Source: Brevibacterium sanguinis (GTDB taxonomy: Bacteria; Actinomycetota; Actinomycetes; Actinomycetales; Brevibacteriaceae). Taken from it: 64,000 nucleotides of DNA. Under the pieces are notes generated by a model that was given only the letters and a program-made list of their open reading frames with translations, was not told where the DNA came from and did not search any database. How positions within the stretch are numbered: position 1 is the stretch's first letter; each line of letters begins with the position of its first letter. This document shows positions 1 through 8,154 of this stretch, piece by piece. Where the stretch lies: NCBI RefSeq assembly GCF_003315415.1, contig NZ_QNSB01000004.1, forward strand, positions 62,001-126,000, given 5' to 3'. A program made the position numbers and the translations under genes.

Positions 1-885
1 CCGACCTCCTCCGGATCCCGCCTCGGCGCAACCGCGGCCACGGCCTTGGCACCTGCAGTGTGGGGAACGACGTATATTGTCACCACGGCGATGCTCCCCG
101 CCGATCATCCGATGTTCGCCGCGCTCATGCGAGCCCTTCCCGCGGGTCTCATCGCGCTGCTCATCGCTCGTCGTCTGCCGACGGGCGGGTGGTGGTGGAA
201 AGCGTTCGTCCTCGGCACCCTGAACATAGGACTGTTCTTCCCGCTGCTCTTCGCCACCGCCGAGCGGCTGCCCGGCGGGGTTGCGGCCACGCTGGGGGCC
301 ACTCAGCCGATCCTCGTCGCGTTCCTCGCCGTACTGGTCCTCGGCGAACGACTGTCCAGGTGGCGCCTGGGCTGGGGTGTGGTCGGCGTCATCGGCGTCG
401 GGATGGTGGTGCTCGGCCCCGGAGCCGGCTTCGATCCCCTCGGCATCCTCGCCGGGATCGCCGGTGCGGCATCGATGGGCACCGGGGTCGTCCTCACAAA
501 GCGCTGGGGACGACCCGCCGGTCTCAGTGCGATCGGGTTCGCCGGATGGCAGCTGGCGGCCGGCGGTCTCGTCCTCCTGGTGCCTACTCTGCTCATCGAG
601 GGAGTGCCCACCGTCGACGGCACGGCGGTCGCCGGCTACCTGTGGCTGGGAATCATCGGCGGGCTGCTCGCCTACACACTATGGTTCCGCGGCCTCGGGC
701 GGCTGCCGGTCACCGCCACGGCGCTGCTCGGCCTGCTCTCACCGCTGGTCGCCGCGGTCCTCGGTGTCGTCTTCGCTGGCGAAAGTCTCAACCTCGTCCA
801 GGTGCTCGGCTTCGGCCTCGCCCTGGCCGCTCTCGCCTGCGGGCAGCTGAACCCGCAGAACTCGTCGGGACGCGTGAGAGTATGA
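1..885 (+). CDS. EamA/DMT-family transporter, 5' truncated by window edge
   Basis: The reading frame is open from base 1, so the gene starts upstream of the window. A TTG at 46 lies inside what looks like the first membrane helix and is unlikely to be the start. The product is very hydrophobic with roughly ten helices and two EamA-like halves; WGTTYIV near the N-terminus is typical of helix 1 of the drug/metabolite transporter superfamily. The family exports amino acids or other small metabolites, but the substrate cannot be read from sequence. The C-terminus ends in a short polar tail (NPQNSSGRVRV). A convergent toxin-antitoxin pair follows. Family call is firm, substrate unknown. Confidence 0.85.
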   Translation, partial: PTSSGSRLGATAATALAPAVWGTTYIVTTAMLPADHPMFAALMRALPAGLIALLIARRLPTGGWWWKAFVLGTLNIGLFFPLLFATAERLPGGVAATLGATQPILVAFLAVLVLGERLSRWRLGWGVVGVIGVGMVVLGPGAGFDPLGILAGIAGAASMGTGVVLTKRWGRPAGLSAIGFAGWQLAAGGLVLLVPTLLIEGVPTVDGTAVAGYLWLGIIGGLLAYTLWFRGLGRLPVTATALLGLLSPLVAAVLGVVFAGESLNLVQVLGFGLALAALACGQLNPQNSSGRVRV

Positions 886-980
886 ACAGTCATCTAAAAG
901 AGATTGCCGGGCGGGCCGCCCACACTTGTTGTCGAGCGAGACGGTCGCACATAATCATCCGGCAGCCGCTCAAGTGGTCA

Positions 981-1002
981 GTTGAGCTGCTTTGAGCTCA
1001 AC
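981..1002 (-). terminator. Hairpin just after the toxin gene
   Basis: Arms GTTGAGCT (981-988) and AGCTCAAC (995-1002) pair perfectly around a 6-nt loop, starting 5 nt beyond the toxin stop codon on the minus strand. There is no T-run, so this is a weak candidate terminator for the toxin-antitoxin operon. Confidence 0.4.
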
Positions 1003-1007
1003 GAATC

Positions 1008-1349
1008 TCACTTCGTCTCATTCGGGTGATGGGTGTGGACGTTCTCCAAGTAGACCACTCCATCGTCAACGAAGAACCAGATCCGAGCATCACCCTTGAG
1101 CGTCGGCTTATGCTGCCAACGCTCATGGTCTTGCCCATTCCGCGAAACATGTGACAGCTCTCCCCTGAGCGGGTAGTTGGTTGGTGTGATCTCGAGAGGA
1201 CTCCTCGTCAGAAAATCCCACGATTCAGCGAGTGAATTGCGGATAGTGGCATGCAGATCCCGCCAGCCCTTTCTTGCCTGGCTCGAGGCAAAGCGGAGCT
1301 CGTATTCCGACTTCTTGATCGGTCGCTCGACTTTGCTATGTCGACCCAC
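1008..1349 (-). CDS. Putative RelE/ParE-superfamily toxin of a type II TA pair
   Basis: A 113-residue basic protein with a GTG start, 3 nt after the stop codon of the Phd-like gene upstream, so the two are probably co-transcribed and translationally coupled. The C-terminal half (ARIWFFVDDGVVYLENVHTH) has the alternating strand pattern and aromatic/His-rich end seen in RelE/HigB-like mRNA interferases. Toxins of this fold usually cleave mRNA on the ribosome or inhibit gyrase; which applies here is unknown. The assignment rests mainly on size, charge, strand pattern and the antitoxin neighbour. GC content is visibly lower than in flanking genes, consistent with acquisition by transfer. It could instead be a diverged HigB-type protein. 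Confidence 0.6.
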   Translation of the reverse strand: MGRHSKVERPIKKSEYELRFASSQARKGWRDLHATIRNSLAESWDFLTRSPLEITPTNYPLRGELSHVSRNGQDHERWQHKPTLKGDARIWFFVDDGVVYLENVHTHHPNETK

Positions 1350-1352
1350 CAG

Positions 1353-1805
1353 TCAAGGCCGTTCGACATTCTCAGGCTCGTCGAGCCACTGAACACGACC
1401 GTCGCCCAGTCCGGCGGCGATGGCGATTGCTGTCTCCCGCCATGAAGTGATCTCGGCAATAGCGAGGTGGGCCTGATGAGTCGAGAACGAAGCCCTCGCC
1501 GCATTGAGGATGTCGCGGGCGCAGGTCTCCTGGTCGCCCTCGCTCAGGGCCAGCATCCATGGGAAACGATCCGCCATGCACTCAGTGAGGCTTCCAGCTG
1601 CTCGGGTCGATGAGGCAATCAGTTGCGCCGCCAACTCCAGCAGATTGTTGCGATCCGAATTTTCCGACTCAGTCATCAACACCAGGGACTCACCGTCACG
1701 GCGCGTAACCCGAACAGGCTGCTCCGCGGCAGCAGCGAAAACCTCGGCCGAGGATCTACTCAGATCCGAAGATTGGAAAGTCACTGTTGCATCAGGGGGA
1801 CACAT
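1353..1805 (-). CDS. Phd/YefM-like antitoxin with long C-terminal extension
   Basis: The N-terminal 45 residues fit the Phd/YefM fold: a strand (VTFQSSD), LSRSSAEVFAAA and then VRVTRRDGESLVLM, the usual DNA-binding and dimerisation part that represses its own promoter. At 150 residues it is nearly twice the usual antitoxin length; the extra roughly 100 residues form a predicted helical, acidic C-terminus that could neutralise the toxin. The ATG is preceded at 6 nt by a TAGGGT -10 box and overlaps a GGAGGC stretch, so it may be leaderless or use a short leader. A perfect palindrome sits immediately upstream of the -10 box. The toxin gene follows 3 nt downstream. Confidence 0.7.
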   Translation of the reverse strand: MCPPDATVTFQSSDLSRSSAEVFAAAAEQPVRVTRRDGESLVLMTESENSDRNNLLELAAQLIASSTRAAGSLTECMADRFPWMLALSEGDQETCARDILNAARASFSTHQAHLAIAEITSWRETAIAIAAGLGDGRVQWLDEPENVERP

Positions 1806-1811
1806 GCCTCC

Positions 1812-1836
1812 ACCCTACTTCAGAACATATTCTGAA
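1812..1836 (-). promoter_or_regulatory. TA operon promoter with palindromic operator
   Basis: On the minus strand a -10 hexamer TAGGGT (1817-1812) lies 6 nt before the antitoxin ATG. Directly upstream is the perfect palindrome TTCAGAA-CATA-TTCTGAA (1819-1836), which would lie in the -35/-10 spacer. Phd-type antitoxins usually bind such sites to repress their own operon. It resembles but does not match a Gram-positive LexA box. Confidence 0.65.
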
Positions 1837-1930
1837 TTCAATAGCTCCAACCTTTGAGTGGTCTGATAATGAGGTGAGGACTCATCGACATCCGCCTATT
1901 TGCCCCTCCATCACCTCGGCGAAGTGTGGG

Positions 1931-1936
1931 TAGGGT
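1931..1936 (+). promoter_or_regulatory. -10 box TAGGGT, leaderless start
   Basis: TAGGGT followed by 6 nt and the ATG at 1943; no Shine-Dalgarno sequence could fit on the transcript, so the aldo/keto reductase is probably leaderless. Confidence 0.55.
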
Positions 1937-1942
1937 GGTGGC

Positions 1943-2947
1943 ATGGAGCACAGATACCTCGGAAACAGCGGACTGAAGATCTCGGAGATCACCTACGGGA
2001 ACTGGCTCACGCACGGTTCGCAGGTGGAGAACGACATCGCGACGACGTGCGTGCACGCCGCCCTCGACGCCGGCATCTCCACCTTCGACACCGCCGACGT
2101 CTACGCGAACACGGTCGCCGAACAGGTCCTCGGCGACGCTCTCAAGGGCGAGCGCCGGGAGTCCCTGGAGATCTTCACGAAGGTCTACTTCCCCACCGGC
2201 CCCAAGGGTCACAATGACACCGGGCTCTCGCGCAAGCACATCATGGAGTCGATCAACGGCTCCCTGCGCCGCCTCGGCACCGATCACGTCGACCTCTACC
2301 AGGCCCACCGCTACGACTACGAGACTCCGCTCGAGGAGACCATGCAGGCCTTCGCCGATGTGGTCCGGGCGGGCAAGGCCCTCTACATCGGCGTCAGCGA
2401 ATGGCGCGCCGAGGAGATCCGCGCCGCCCACACCCTGGCGCAGGACCTGGGGATCCAGCTGATCTCGAACCAGCCGCAGTACAACATGCTCTGGCGCGTC
2501 ATCGACGCCGAGGTCGTGCCCACCTGCCAGGAGCTGGGCCTGTCGCAGATCGTGTGGTCGCCCATCGCCCAGGGGGTGCTCACCGGCAAGTACAGGCCGG
2601 GACAGCCGCTGCCCGAAGGCAGCCGGGCCACCGACGCCAAGGGCGGGGCCGACATGATCGCCCGCTACCTCGACGACGAGACCCTGACCGCGGTCGCGAA
2701 GCTCGAGCCGATCGCCGCCGACCTCGGCCTGACGATGGCCCAGCTGGCGATCGCGTGGGTGCTCGCCAATGACAACGTCGCCGCCGCCCTCGTCGGCGCC
2801 TCCCGGCCGGAGCAGGTCGAGTCGAATGCGGCAGCCTCAGGGGTCAGGCTCGACGCCGAGGTGCTCGCCCGCATCGATGAGGCGCTCGGTGACCTCCCGG
2901 TGACGGACCCGGCCGAGACCAAGTCGCCGGAGACGCGCATCGTGTGA
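1943..2947 (+). CDS. Aldo/keto reductase, voltage-gated K-channel beta-subunit-like
   Basis: A 334-residue NADPH-dependent oxidoreductase with a TIM barrel. The catalytic tetrad is visible: D49 and Y54 in FDTADVYAN, K80 in IFTKVYF, H122 in YQAHRYD. The N-terminus (YLGNSGLKISEITYGNW) and the late QLISNQPQYN and VAAALVGASRPEQ motifs match the AKR6/YghZ-like branch, whose members reduce aldehydes or glyoxals. It is the full family length. The start is the ATG 6 nt after a TAGGGT -10 box. It stands alone between the TA pair and a DHA2 efflux gene; physiological substrate is unknown. Confidence 0.92.
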   Translation: MEHRYLGNSGLKISEITYGNWLTHGSQVENDIATTCVHAALDAGISTFDTADVYANTVAEQVLGDALKGERRESLEIFTKVYFPTGPKGHNDTGLSRKHIMESINGSLRRLGTDHVDLYQAHRYDYETPLEETMQAFADVVRAGKALYIGVSEWRAEEIRAAHTLAQDLGIQLISNQPQYNMLWRVIDAEVVPTCQELGLSQIVWSPIAQGVLTGKYRPGQPLPEGSRATDAKGGADMIARYLDDETLTAVAKLEPIAADLGLTMAQLAIAWVLANDNVAAALVGASRPEQVESNAAASGVRLDAEVLARIDEALGDLPVTDPAETKSPETRIV

Positions 2948-3113
2948 CGAACGACGCGGGGACCGCTCAGAGGTCGTGAGTTCCTTGACCCCGGCGGTAG
3001 CCTGTCGGAGGCAGTCGTGACCTCTCCTGCCCGTCGCCGAGGCGCAGCCATCACCTCGGCGACGGGAGGAAGCCGCGACTGCACGGACGACGAGACGGCG
3101 AGAGGGGATTGAC

Positions 3114-4544
3114 GTGGGACACGACGAACGCGATCAGGAGAACGGCGCCGAGGGAGCTCCGATCAACCGGAACGTCGTCCTCGCGGTCCTCGTCTCCGGC
3201 GCCTTCGTCATCATCCTCAACCAGACCCTGCTCAACACGGCGCTGCCCGTGTTCATGGACTACTTCTCGATCACGGCCGGCGCCGCTCAGTGGGTGACGA
3301 CGAGCTTCATGCTCGTCAACGGGATCATGATCCCGGTCACCGCGTTCCTCATCCAGAAGTTCACGACCCGCGGGCTGTTCTTCACCGCGATGGGACTGTT
3401 CATCCTCGGCACCGTCATCTGCGCCATCGCGCCGGTCTATCCGGTCATGCTCATCGGCCGCGTCATCCAGGCCTCGAGCGGCGGCATCATCATGCCGCTC
3501 ATGCAGACGATCCTCTTCGCGATCTTCCCCGTCGACAAGCGCGGCTCGGCGATGGGCACGTTCGGTCTCGTCATCGCCTTCGCCCCGGCCATCGGCCCGA
3601 CCCTCTCGGGCTGGATCGTCGACCACTTCCCCTGGCAGGTCCTGTTCTACATGATGCTGCCGATCGCGATCATCGACCTGATCATCGCGTGGTTCATGCT
3701 GAGGAACGTCACCGAGCGCACCTTCCCCAAGCTCGACGTCGCCTCGATCATCCTGTCGACGCTCGGCTTCGGCGGCCTGCTCCTCGGCTTCGGAACCGCC
3801 GGGGATGCGGGTTGGCTCAGCGCCGAGGTGCTCATCTCCCTGGTCGTGGGCGTCGTCGCCCTGGTCGTCTTCATCCGCCGGCAGCTGCGGCTCGACCAGC
3901 CGATCCTCGAGTTCCGCATCCTGCGCTACCGCATGTTCACCCTCAACACGGTCCTCGGCATGCTCGTCTTCATCGTCATGGTCGGCGGCATGATGATCCT
4001 GCCGCTCTACATGCAGAACATGCACGACTACACCGCGATGGAGTCCGGTCTGGCGCTGCTGCCCGGGGCCGTGGTGATGGGACTGATGTCGCCGGTCACC
4101 GGTCGCCTCTTCGACGCGATCGGAGCGAAGTGGCTCGCGATCCCCGGCTTCGTCCTGCTCACCGTGACCACGTTCCTGTTCGCCCGGCTGACCCCGGACA
4201 CATCGTTCGCCTACCTGGCGATCGTCAACACGGTCAGGATGGTCGGCGTGGCGATGGTGATGATGCCGGTGACCACCGCGGCGCTCAACCAGCTGCCGGC
4301 CCGACTCGTCCCGCACGGGACCGCGCTCAACAACACGCTGCGTCAGATCGCCGCCTCGGTGGGCACGGCGGTCCTCGTCACCATCATGGCCTCGGCCTCC
4401 CGCGACCCTCGGGTGTACGGCATCGACGGTCTCGTCCACGGCGCCAATGTCGCGTTCTTCGTCGCCGCGACCGTCGGGATCTTCGGCATCGTCGGTGCGT
4501 TCTTCATCAAGCACTCCCACGGCCTCGACCCCGAGAGGAAGTAG
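3114..4544 (+). CDS. MFS drug-efflux transporter, DHA2 (EmrB/QacA) family
   Basis: A 476-residue protein with about 14 predicted membrane helices, the DHA2 hallmark. Helix 1 contains LNQTLLNTALP, the family counterpart of motif LDxTIVNVALP, followed by QWVTTSFML. Motif C-like AIGPTLSGWIV lies in helix 5. Such proteins export lipophilic drugs or dyes by proton antiport across the cytoplasmic membrane. GTG start at 3114 is preceded by GAGAGGGG about 7 nt upstream. The N-terminal 20 residues are acidic and cytoplasmic. No regulator is directly adjacent, although the SRPBCC/ArsR pair follows. Confidence 0.92.
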   Translation: MGHDERDQENGAEGAPINRNVVLAVLVSGAFVIILNQTLLNTALPVFMDYFSITAGAAQWVTTSFMLVNGIMIPVTAFLIQKFTTRGLFFTAMGLFILGTVICAIAPVYPVMLIGRVIQASSGGIIMPLMQTILFAIFPVDKRGSAMGTFGLVIAFAPAIGPTLSGWIVDHFPWQVLFYMMLPIAIIDLIIAWFMLRNVTERTFPKLDVASIILSTLGFGGLLLGFGTAGDAGWLSAEVLISLVVGVVALVVFIRRQLRLDQPILEFRILRYRMFTLNTVLGMLVFIVMVGGMMILPLYMQNMHDYTAMESGLALLPGAVVMGLMSPVTGRLFDAIGAKWLAIPGFVLLTVTTFLFARLTPDTSFAYLAIVNTVRMVGVAMVMMPVTTAALNQLPARLVPHGTALNNTLRQIAASVGTAVLVTIMASASRDPRVYGIDGLVHGANVAFFVAATVGIFGIVGAFFIKHSHGLDPERK

Positions 4545-4601
4545 GCCCGAGCCGGGACCGTCAGCCCGGAGCCATGCTGCTCTCGTGCAGGAGAGCGCAC
4601 C

Positions 4602-5090
4602 TCACTTGTAGAAGCCCTCGCGGAGGTTGATCCCGTGCTCGAGCCAGGCCTTCATGGCCGCGAGCATTCCGGTCCAGCCCATGCAGTTGCCGAAGGCGCC
4701 TTCCGCACCCTTGGCCGTGGGCTTCCACGACTTCTCGGTGATCGTCACGAGCGTCCTGGCCCCATCGTCGACGGACTCGAAGGTGAAGGTCGTCTCGGTC
4801 TGCGGTGCAGTGGCGGACTCGTCGCCGTCCCACCGGACGACGATCTTCTCATCGGGCACCACCTCGGCGACCTCGACGGGGAAGCGGCCGGGGAAGTCCG
4901 CGAAGTCCCAGGTCACCTCGGCGCCGGGCTCCAGCCGACCCCGCGCTCCTCCGGTGGTGAAGTACTGCGAGAGCTGCTCGGGATCGGCGACGGCCTCGAA
5001 CGTCTCGTGCGGGGTCTTCGCGATGTACCCGGTGACGGTGAAGGACAGTTCTTCCAGTGGCGCAGCGTCTGCGCGATTCTCAGCGTTCAT
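4602..5090 (-). CDS. SRPBCC (AHSA1/START-like) domain protein
   Basis: A 162-residue single-domain protein of the helix-grip fold: TVTGYIAKTPHETFEAVADP at the N-terminus, GAEVTWDF, then FGNCMGWTGMLAAMKAWLEH in the C-terminal helix, as in Aha1-like proteins. These bind hydrophobic ligands in a cavity; no enzymatic role is established for most. It is divergent from an ArsR-family regulator with only 16 nt between the start codons, a pairing very common in bacteria and implying regulation by that protein. No ribosome-binding site can fit, so translation is probably leaderless. Confidence 0.88.
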   Translation of the reverse strand: MNAENRADAAPLEELSFTVTGYIAKTPHETFEAVADPEQLSQYFTTGGARGRLEPGAEVTWDFADFPGRFPVEVAEVVPDEKIVVRWDGDESATAPQTETTFTFESVDDGARTLVTITEKSWKPTAKGAEGAFGNCMGWTGMLAAMKAWLEHGINLREGFYK

Positions 5091-5109
5091 GTGATATTTT
5101 TATCACATG
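5088..5109. promoter_or_regulatory. Perfect palindrome spanning both start codons of SRPBCC/ArsR pair
   Basis: Arms CATGTGATA (5088-5096) and TATCACATG (5101-5109) are perfect inverted repeats around TTTT. The palindrome contains both the SRPBCC start codon (5088-5090, minus) and the ArsR ATG (5107, plus). It is AT-rich against a GC-rich background and is the obvious operator for the ArsR protein, shutting off both genes at once. Confidence 0.8.
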
Positions 5110-5475
5110 ATGAGCGGAAAGGGAATGGCCGCCGACGACATCCGCGACGACGCGGTGTTCAAGGCATTGGCCAACGCCACGCGCCGACGCATCCTCGATC
5201 TCCTCCGGGCCGAGCCGCGGACGACCGGTGAGGTGTGCGCCGCCTTCCCCGACCTCGACCGCACGACGGTCCTCCAGCACATCCGCGTCCTGGAGAGGGC
5301 CGAGCTCCTCACCGGTTCGAGGATCGGCAGGACGCGCCGGCTGGCGCTCGCGCCGCTGCCGATCAAACGCATCCACGACCGGTGGATCGGCGACTACACG
5401 CGCGCGGCAGTCGATGTCCTCGCCCGACTCGACGGCGCGGCCACGCGCGACGCCCGGGACCCGCATGACCGGTGA
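5107..5475 (+). CDS. ArsR-family winged-helix transcriptional regulator
   Basis: A 122-residue protein whose residues 14-100 form a winged helix: VFKALANATRRRILDLL, then TTGEVCAAF and the recognition region TTVLQHIRVLERAELL. This matches the metal-independent ArsR branch typically divergent from SRPBCC genes. No cysteine pair for metal binding is seen (a single Cys, in the EVCAAF segment). ATG codons at 5107, 5110 and 5125 are possible starts; GGAAAGGGA lies immediately before the third, too close to act well, and the first is inside the operator, so leaderless translation from 5107 or 5110 is likeliest. Confidence 0.88.
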   Translation: MMSGKGMAADDIRDDAVFKALANATRRRILDLLRAEPRTTGEVCAAFPDLDRTTVLQHIRVLERAELLTGSRIGRTRRLALAPLPIKRIHDRWIGDYTRAAVDVLARLDGAATRDARDPHDR

Positions 5476-5566
5476 GTCCCGCCGAGGCGGCCACGTGCGG
5501 AAGCGGCGCTGTCGCGGTCGCGACGGTCGAGCGAATCTGAGGGGAGGCGACACGGGGCCCCGGCCC

Positions 5567-6841
5567 TCATCGGGCGCGGCGCACCGCGGTCTGGAGGACG
5601 ACGAGGACTCCGGCGCCGAGGAGGAGGCCGGCGCTGAGGAGGAACGTCGCGGAATCGCCCAGGTAGGTGAACCCGATCCCGCCGAGCACCCCGGCGATCG
5701 CGAGGCCGATGTCGAAGTTCATGTTCCATGCGACGCTGGCCCGGGCCGGGGTGCTGACGACGGCGAATGCGAGAACCAGACTGGCCGACTGCATCGTCCC
5801 CAGGCCGAGCCCGACGATTCCCATCGCGGCGAAGAGCGGCCCACCTGTCCAGACCGCGGTGAGGACGAGTCCGGTGACGACGATGCCGATGCCGACGATG
5901 TTGAGCAGGAACGGCGAGACGCGGTCGGCGATCCCGCCGGCGACGAGGCGACCGATCACCGCCGAGACCTGCATCGCGCCGATGAGGAACGCGGCACCGG
6001 GAACATCTGTGCCGGGGCCGAAGCCGACGATCAGCCCGAACGTCACCATGCCGATGAGGAACGGCAGCAGCAGGACGATGAGGCGCACGGTGCCGCCGGC
6101 CGGCGAGACGGGGTCCTCGGTCGCGGGGTCGTCGGGCGAGGGAGTCCCGGAGGCCTCGGGCGCGGGGCTCGCTGTGCCCTCGGTCATGGAGCTCGTCGTC
6201 TCCTCGGGCGCGGAGACCTCGGGCGCGGAGACCTCGGGCGCGGACGGGCCGTGGGCACCATCGACGCGTCCCGGGAGGCTTCTCAGCACCGTGGGCACGG
6301 CGAGGAGGAGGGTGAGGCAGACGACGGTCCGGAACGCCCACAGCGGAACCGCGCCGACGAGCCACAACCCGAAGGGCGCACCGAGGGCCGAGGCGAGAGA
6401 GGTGATGCCGCCGAACAGGCCCAGCGCCATGCCGATGCGGCCGGGAGTCACGGTCGCAGGCACCGCCGCGTTGGCCAGGACGACGAACAGCCCGAACCCG
6501 ACTCCCCCGCACAGTCCCCCGGCGGCAAGGCCGAGGAGCGGCGGCAGAGGGAGCAGGCCGATGACCTGGCCGAGCATCTGCATCCCCAGTGCCAGGAGCA
6601 GTGCGCCCCTGAGCCCCACGACCCTGCCCACCCAGGGGGCGAAGGGCTGCGCGCCGATGACCCCGATCATCATCGTCGTGAGCACGGATCCTGCGGTGAC
6701 GGACGACAGGCCGTGCAGGCCGCCGATCGTCACCATCGTCGAGTAGCTGAAGAAGAAGGCGGAGAATCCGAACATGGCCGACCACACGAGTCCGAGCAGG
6801 GCAGAAGTGACGCCCGACGCAGCGGCATGCGGATCCCTCAT
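5567..6841 (-). CDS. MFS transporter with repeat-bearing central loop
   Basis: A 424-residue, twelve-helix major facilitator protein. Helices 1-6 and 7-12 are separated by a long acidic Pro/Ser/Ala-rich cytoplasmic loop that includes three copies of SAPEV/E, encoded by a 15-bp tandem repeat. WNMNFDIGLAIAGVLGGIGF and the late helices resemble YfcJ/YhhS-type exporters; substrate unknown. The frame stays open upstream to 7468, but that part is antisense to the next gene. I place the start at the ATG at 6841, directly before the first helix; an ATG at 6913 is an alternative. Convergent with the ArsR gene. Confidence 0.82.
   Translation of the reverse strand: MRDPHAAASGVTSALLGLVWSAMFGFSAFFFSYSTMVTIGGLHGLSSVTAGSVLTTMMIGVIGAQPFAPWVGRVVGLRGALLLALGMQMLGQVIGLLPLPPLLGLAAGGLCGGVGFGLFVVLANAAVPATVTPGRIGMALGLFGGITSLASALGAPFGLWLVGAVPLWAFRTVVCLTLLLAVPTVLRSLPGRVDGAHGPSAPEVSAPEVSAPEETTSSMTEGTASPAPEASGTPSPDDPATEDPVSPAGGTVRLIVLLLPFLIGMVTFGLIVGFGPGTDVPGAAFLIGAMQVSAVIGRLVAGGIADRVSPFLLNIVGIGIVVTGLVLTAVWTGGPLFAAMGIVGLGLGTMQSASLVLAFAVVSTPARASVAWNMNFDIGLAIAGVLGGIGFTYLGDSATFLLSAGLLLGAGVLVVLQTAVRRAR
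6203..6247 (-). repeat. 15-bp tandem repeat, three copies, inside MFS loop
   Basis: CTCGGGCGCGGAGAC is repeated at 6203-6217 and 6218-6232 with a third imperfect copy at 6233-6247. It keeps the frame and adds SAPEV units to the loop between helices 6 and 7. Confidence 0.9.
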
Positions 6842-7115
6842 ATGTGGACCATACGACCTCGGCGTTGTCGCGGCCGAGCCGGGGTCCCGCTGCCACCCGT
6901 CGATCGGGCTCATGTCAGGGGTCCCGCTGAGGCCGACGATCGCCTCGGCGAGGTCTCCGGTCACCATCCGCGCCTTCCGGATGGTGACCGTGAGTGACCG
7001 GCACCATCGTGCCGCGGCGGCGGTGTTTAGTATCGTCGGAACCCCGCGGGACTGCGCCGGCTCGGAGGTCGGCATGGTTTCGTCCAGATGACCGATCGTG
7101 AAGGAGTGATGGCCG

Positions 7116-8000
7116 ATGGCGGCACGAGTCGAGGTACTGGCCGATGTCAAGCCCGTGCTGGGCGAAGGTCCCCTGTGGGATGCCGAGACCGAGCGCCTCC
7201 ATTGGCTCGACATCGCGCAGGGACGCATCTTCAGCTGCCGAGCCGACGGCTCCGAACTGCGCACCTGGGACGTCGGGGAGAAGGTCGGCTCCATCGCGCT
7301 CACTGTCGACGGGTCGGCATTCATCGCGTCGCTGAAGTCCGGCCTCCATCGGGTCGACCGCGAGTCCGGGGCGAAGGAGCTCCTCGTCGATCCGGAACCG
7401 GACCGCCCCGGCAACCGGCTCAACGACGGCAAGGTCGACCGGCAGGGCCGGTTCGTCTTCGGCACCATGGACGACGCGGAGCAGGAGACGACGGGCAGTC
7501 TCTACTCCTACGACTCGCGGGGAAACCTCAAGGTGCTCGAGCGCGGGCTGGGCACACCGAACGGCCCGTGCTTCAGCCCCGACGGCACGATCCTCTACGT
7601 CTCGGACACCCCGACCGGAGAGATCTGGGCCTACGACTACGACCCGGAGACGGGAGACGTCTCCTCCCGCCGGACGTTCGCCGCGGCCGACGAGAGCCTC
7701 GGCGGTTCCCCCGACGGGGCGACGGTCGACGCGGAGGGCTGCGTGTGGAAGTCGCGGGTCTTCGGCGGCAAGGTGGTGCGCTACACGCCGGAGGGGCAGA
7801 TCGACGGGATCGTCGAGCTGCCGGTGCTCAAGGTGACCAGCCTCAACTTCGGCGGGCCGGACATGGACACCCTCTTCGTCACCTCGATGGGCAGGCCTCC
7901 GCAGCCGGACAAGCCGGAGGACGGGCAGCTGCGCGGCGCGGTCTTCGCCGTCACCGGCCTCGGGGTGACGGGGATCCCCGAGCCCCGGTTCGGCGGCTGA
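7116..8000 (+). CDS. SMP-30/gluconolactonase/LRE family protein
   Basis: A 294-residue six-bladed beta-propeller. Metal ligands expected from the senescence-marker-protein-30 family are present: E17 in LGEGPLW, N149 in TPNGPCF and D200 in GSPDGATVD; NRLNDGKVD (99-108) is the substrate-side loop. Family members hydrolyse sugar lactones such as gluconolactone or xylonolactone in the cytoplasm, giving sugar acids. The ATG at 7116 has AAGGAG (7101-7106) at a good distance, which favours it over the ATG at 7109 in another frame. Divergent from the MFS gene, which may supply or remove its substrate; that link is inference. Confidence 0.9.
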   Translation: MAARVEVLADVKPVLGEGPLWDAETERLHWLDIAQGRIFSCRADGSELRTWDVGEKVGSIALTVDGSAFIASLKSGLHRVDRESGAKELLVDPEPDRPGNRLNDGKVDRQGRFVFGTMDDAEQETTGSLYSYDSRGNLKVLERGLGTPNGPCFSPDGTILYVSDTPTGEIWAYDYDPETGDVSSRRTFAAADESLGGSPDGATVDAEGCVWKSRVFGGKVVRYTPEGQIDGIVELPVLKVTSLNFGGPDMDTLFVTSMGRPPQPDKPEDGQLRGAVFAVTGLGVTGIPEPRFGG

Positions 8001-8142
8001 GTCCCGGGTTCACCGCGGCGGCTGGGACGCGCCCGCCTCGGCGGCTGAGTCCCTTGACCACCTCGGCGGGTCAGAACCGAGCCCGGCGAAGTGGCACAGC
8101 CCGCAGTTCTCTTCACGCCAGGAACCCGATATCGACGTTCTG

Positions 8143-8148
8143 TAGAAT
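8143..8148 (+). promoter_or_regulatory. -10 box TAGAAT, leaderless start
   Basis: TAGAAT, 6 nt, then the ATG at 8155, leaving no room for a Shine-Dalgarno sequence. Confidence 0.6.
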
Positions 8149-8154
8149 CGCCGC

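Noticed and set aside
892-925. Terminator GGGCGG/CCGCCC after the EamA gene
   Set aside because: The arms touch with almost no loop and no T-run; too weak to call.
1819-1836. LexA/SOS box upstream of the toxin-antitoxin genes
   Set aside because: TTCAGAACATATTCTGAA lacks the GAAC-N4-GTTC core; an antitoxin operator is simpler.
3051-4520. Long antisense open frame (489 codons) across the DHA2 gene
   Set aside because: Asp/His/Arg-rich composition typical of a GC-rich shadow frame, while the plus strand encodes a clear 14-helix transporter.
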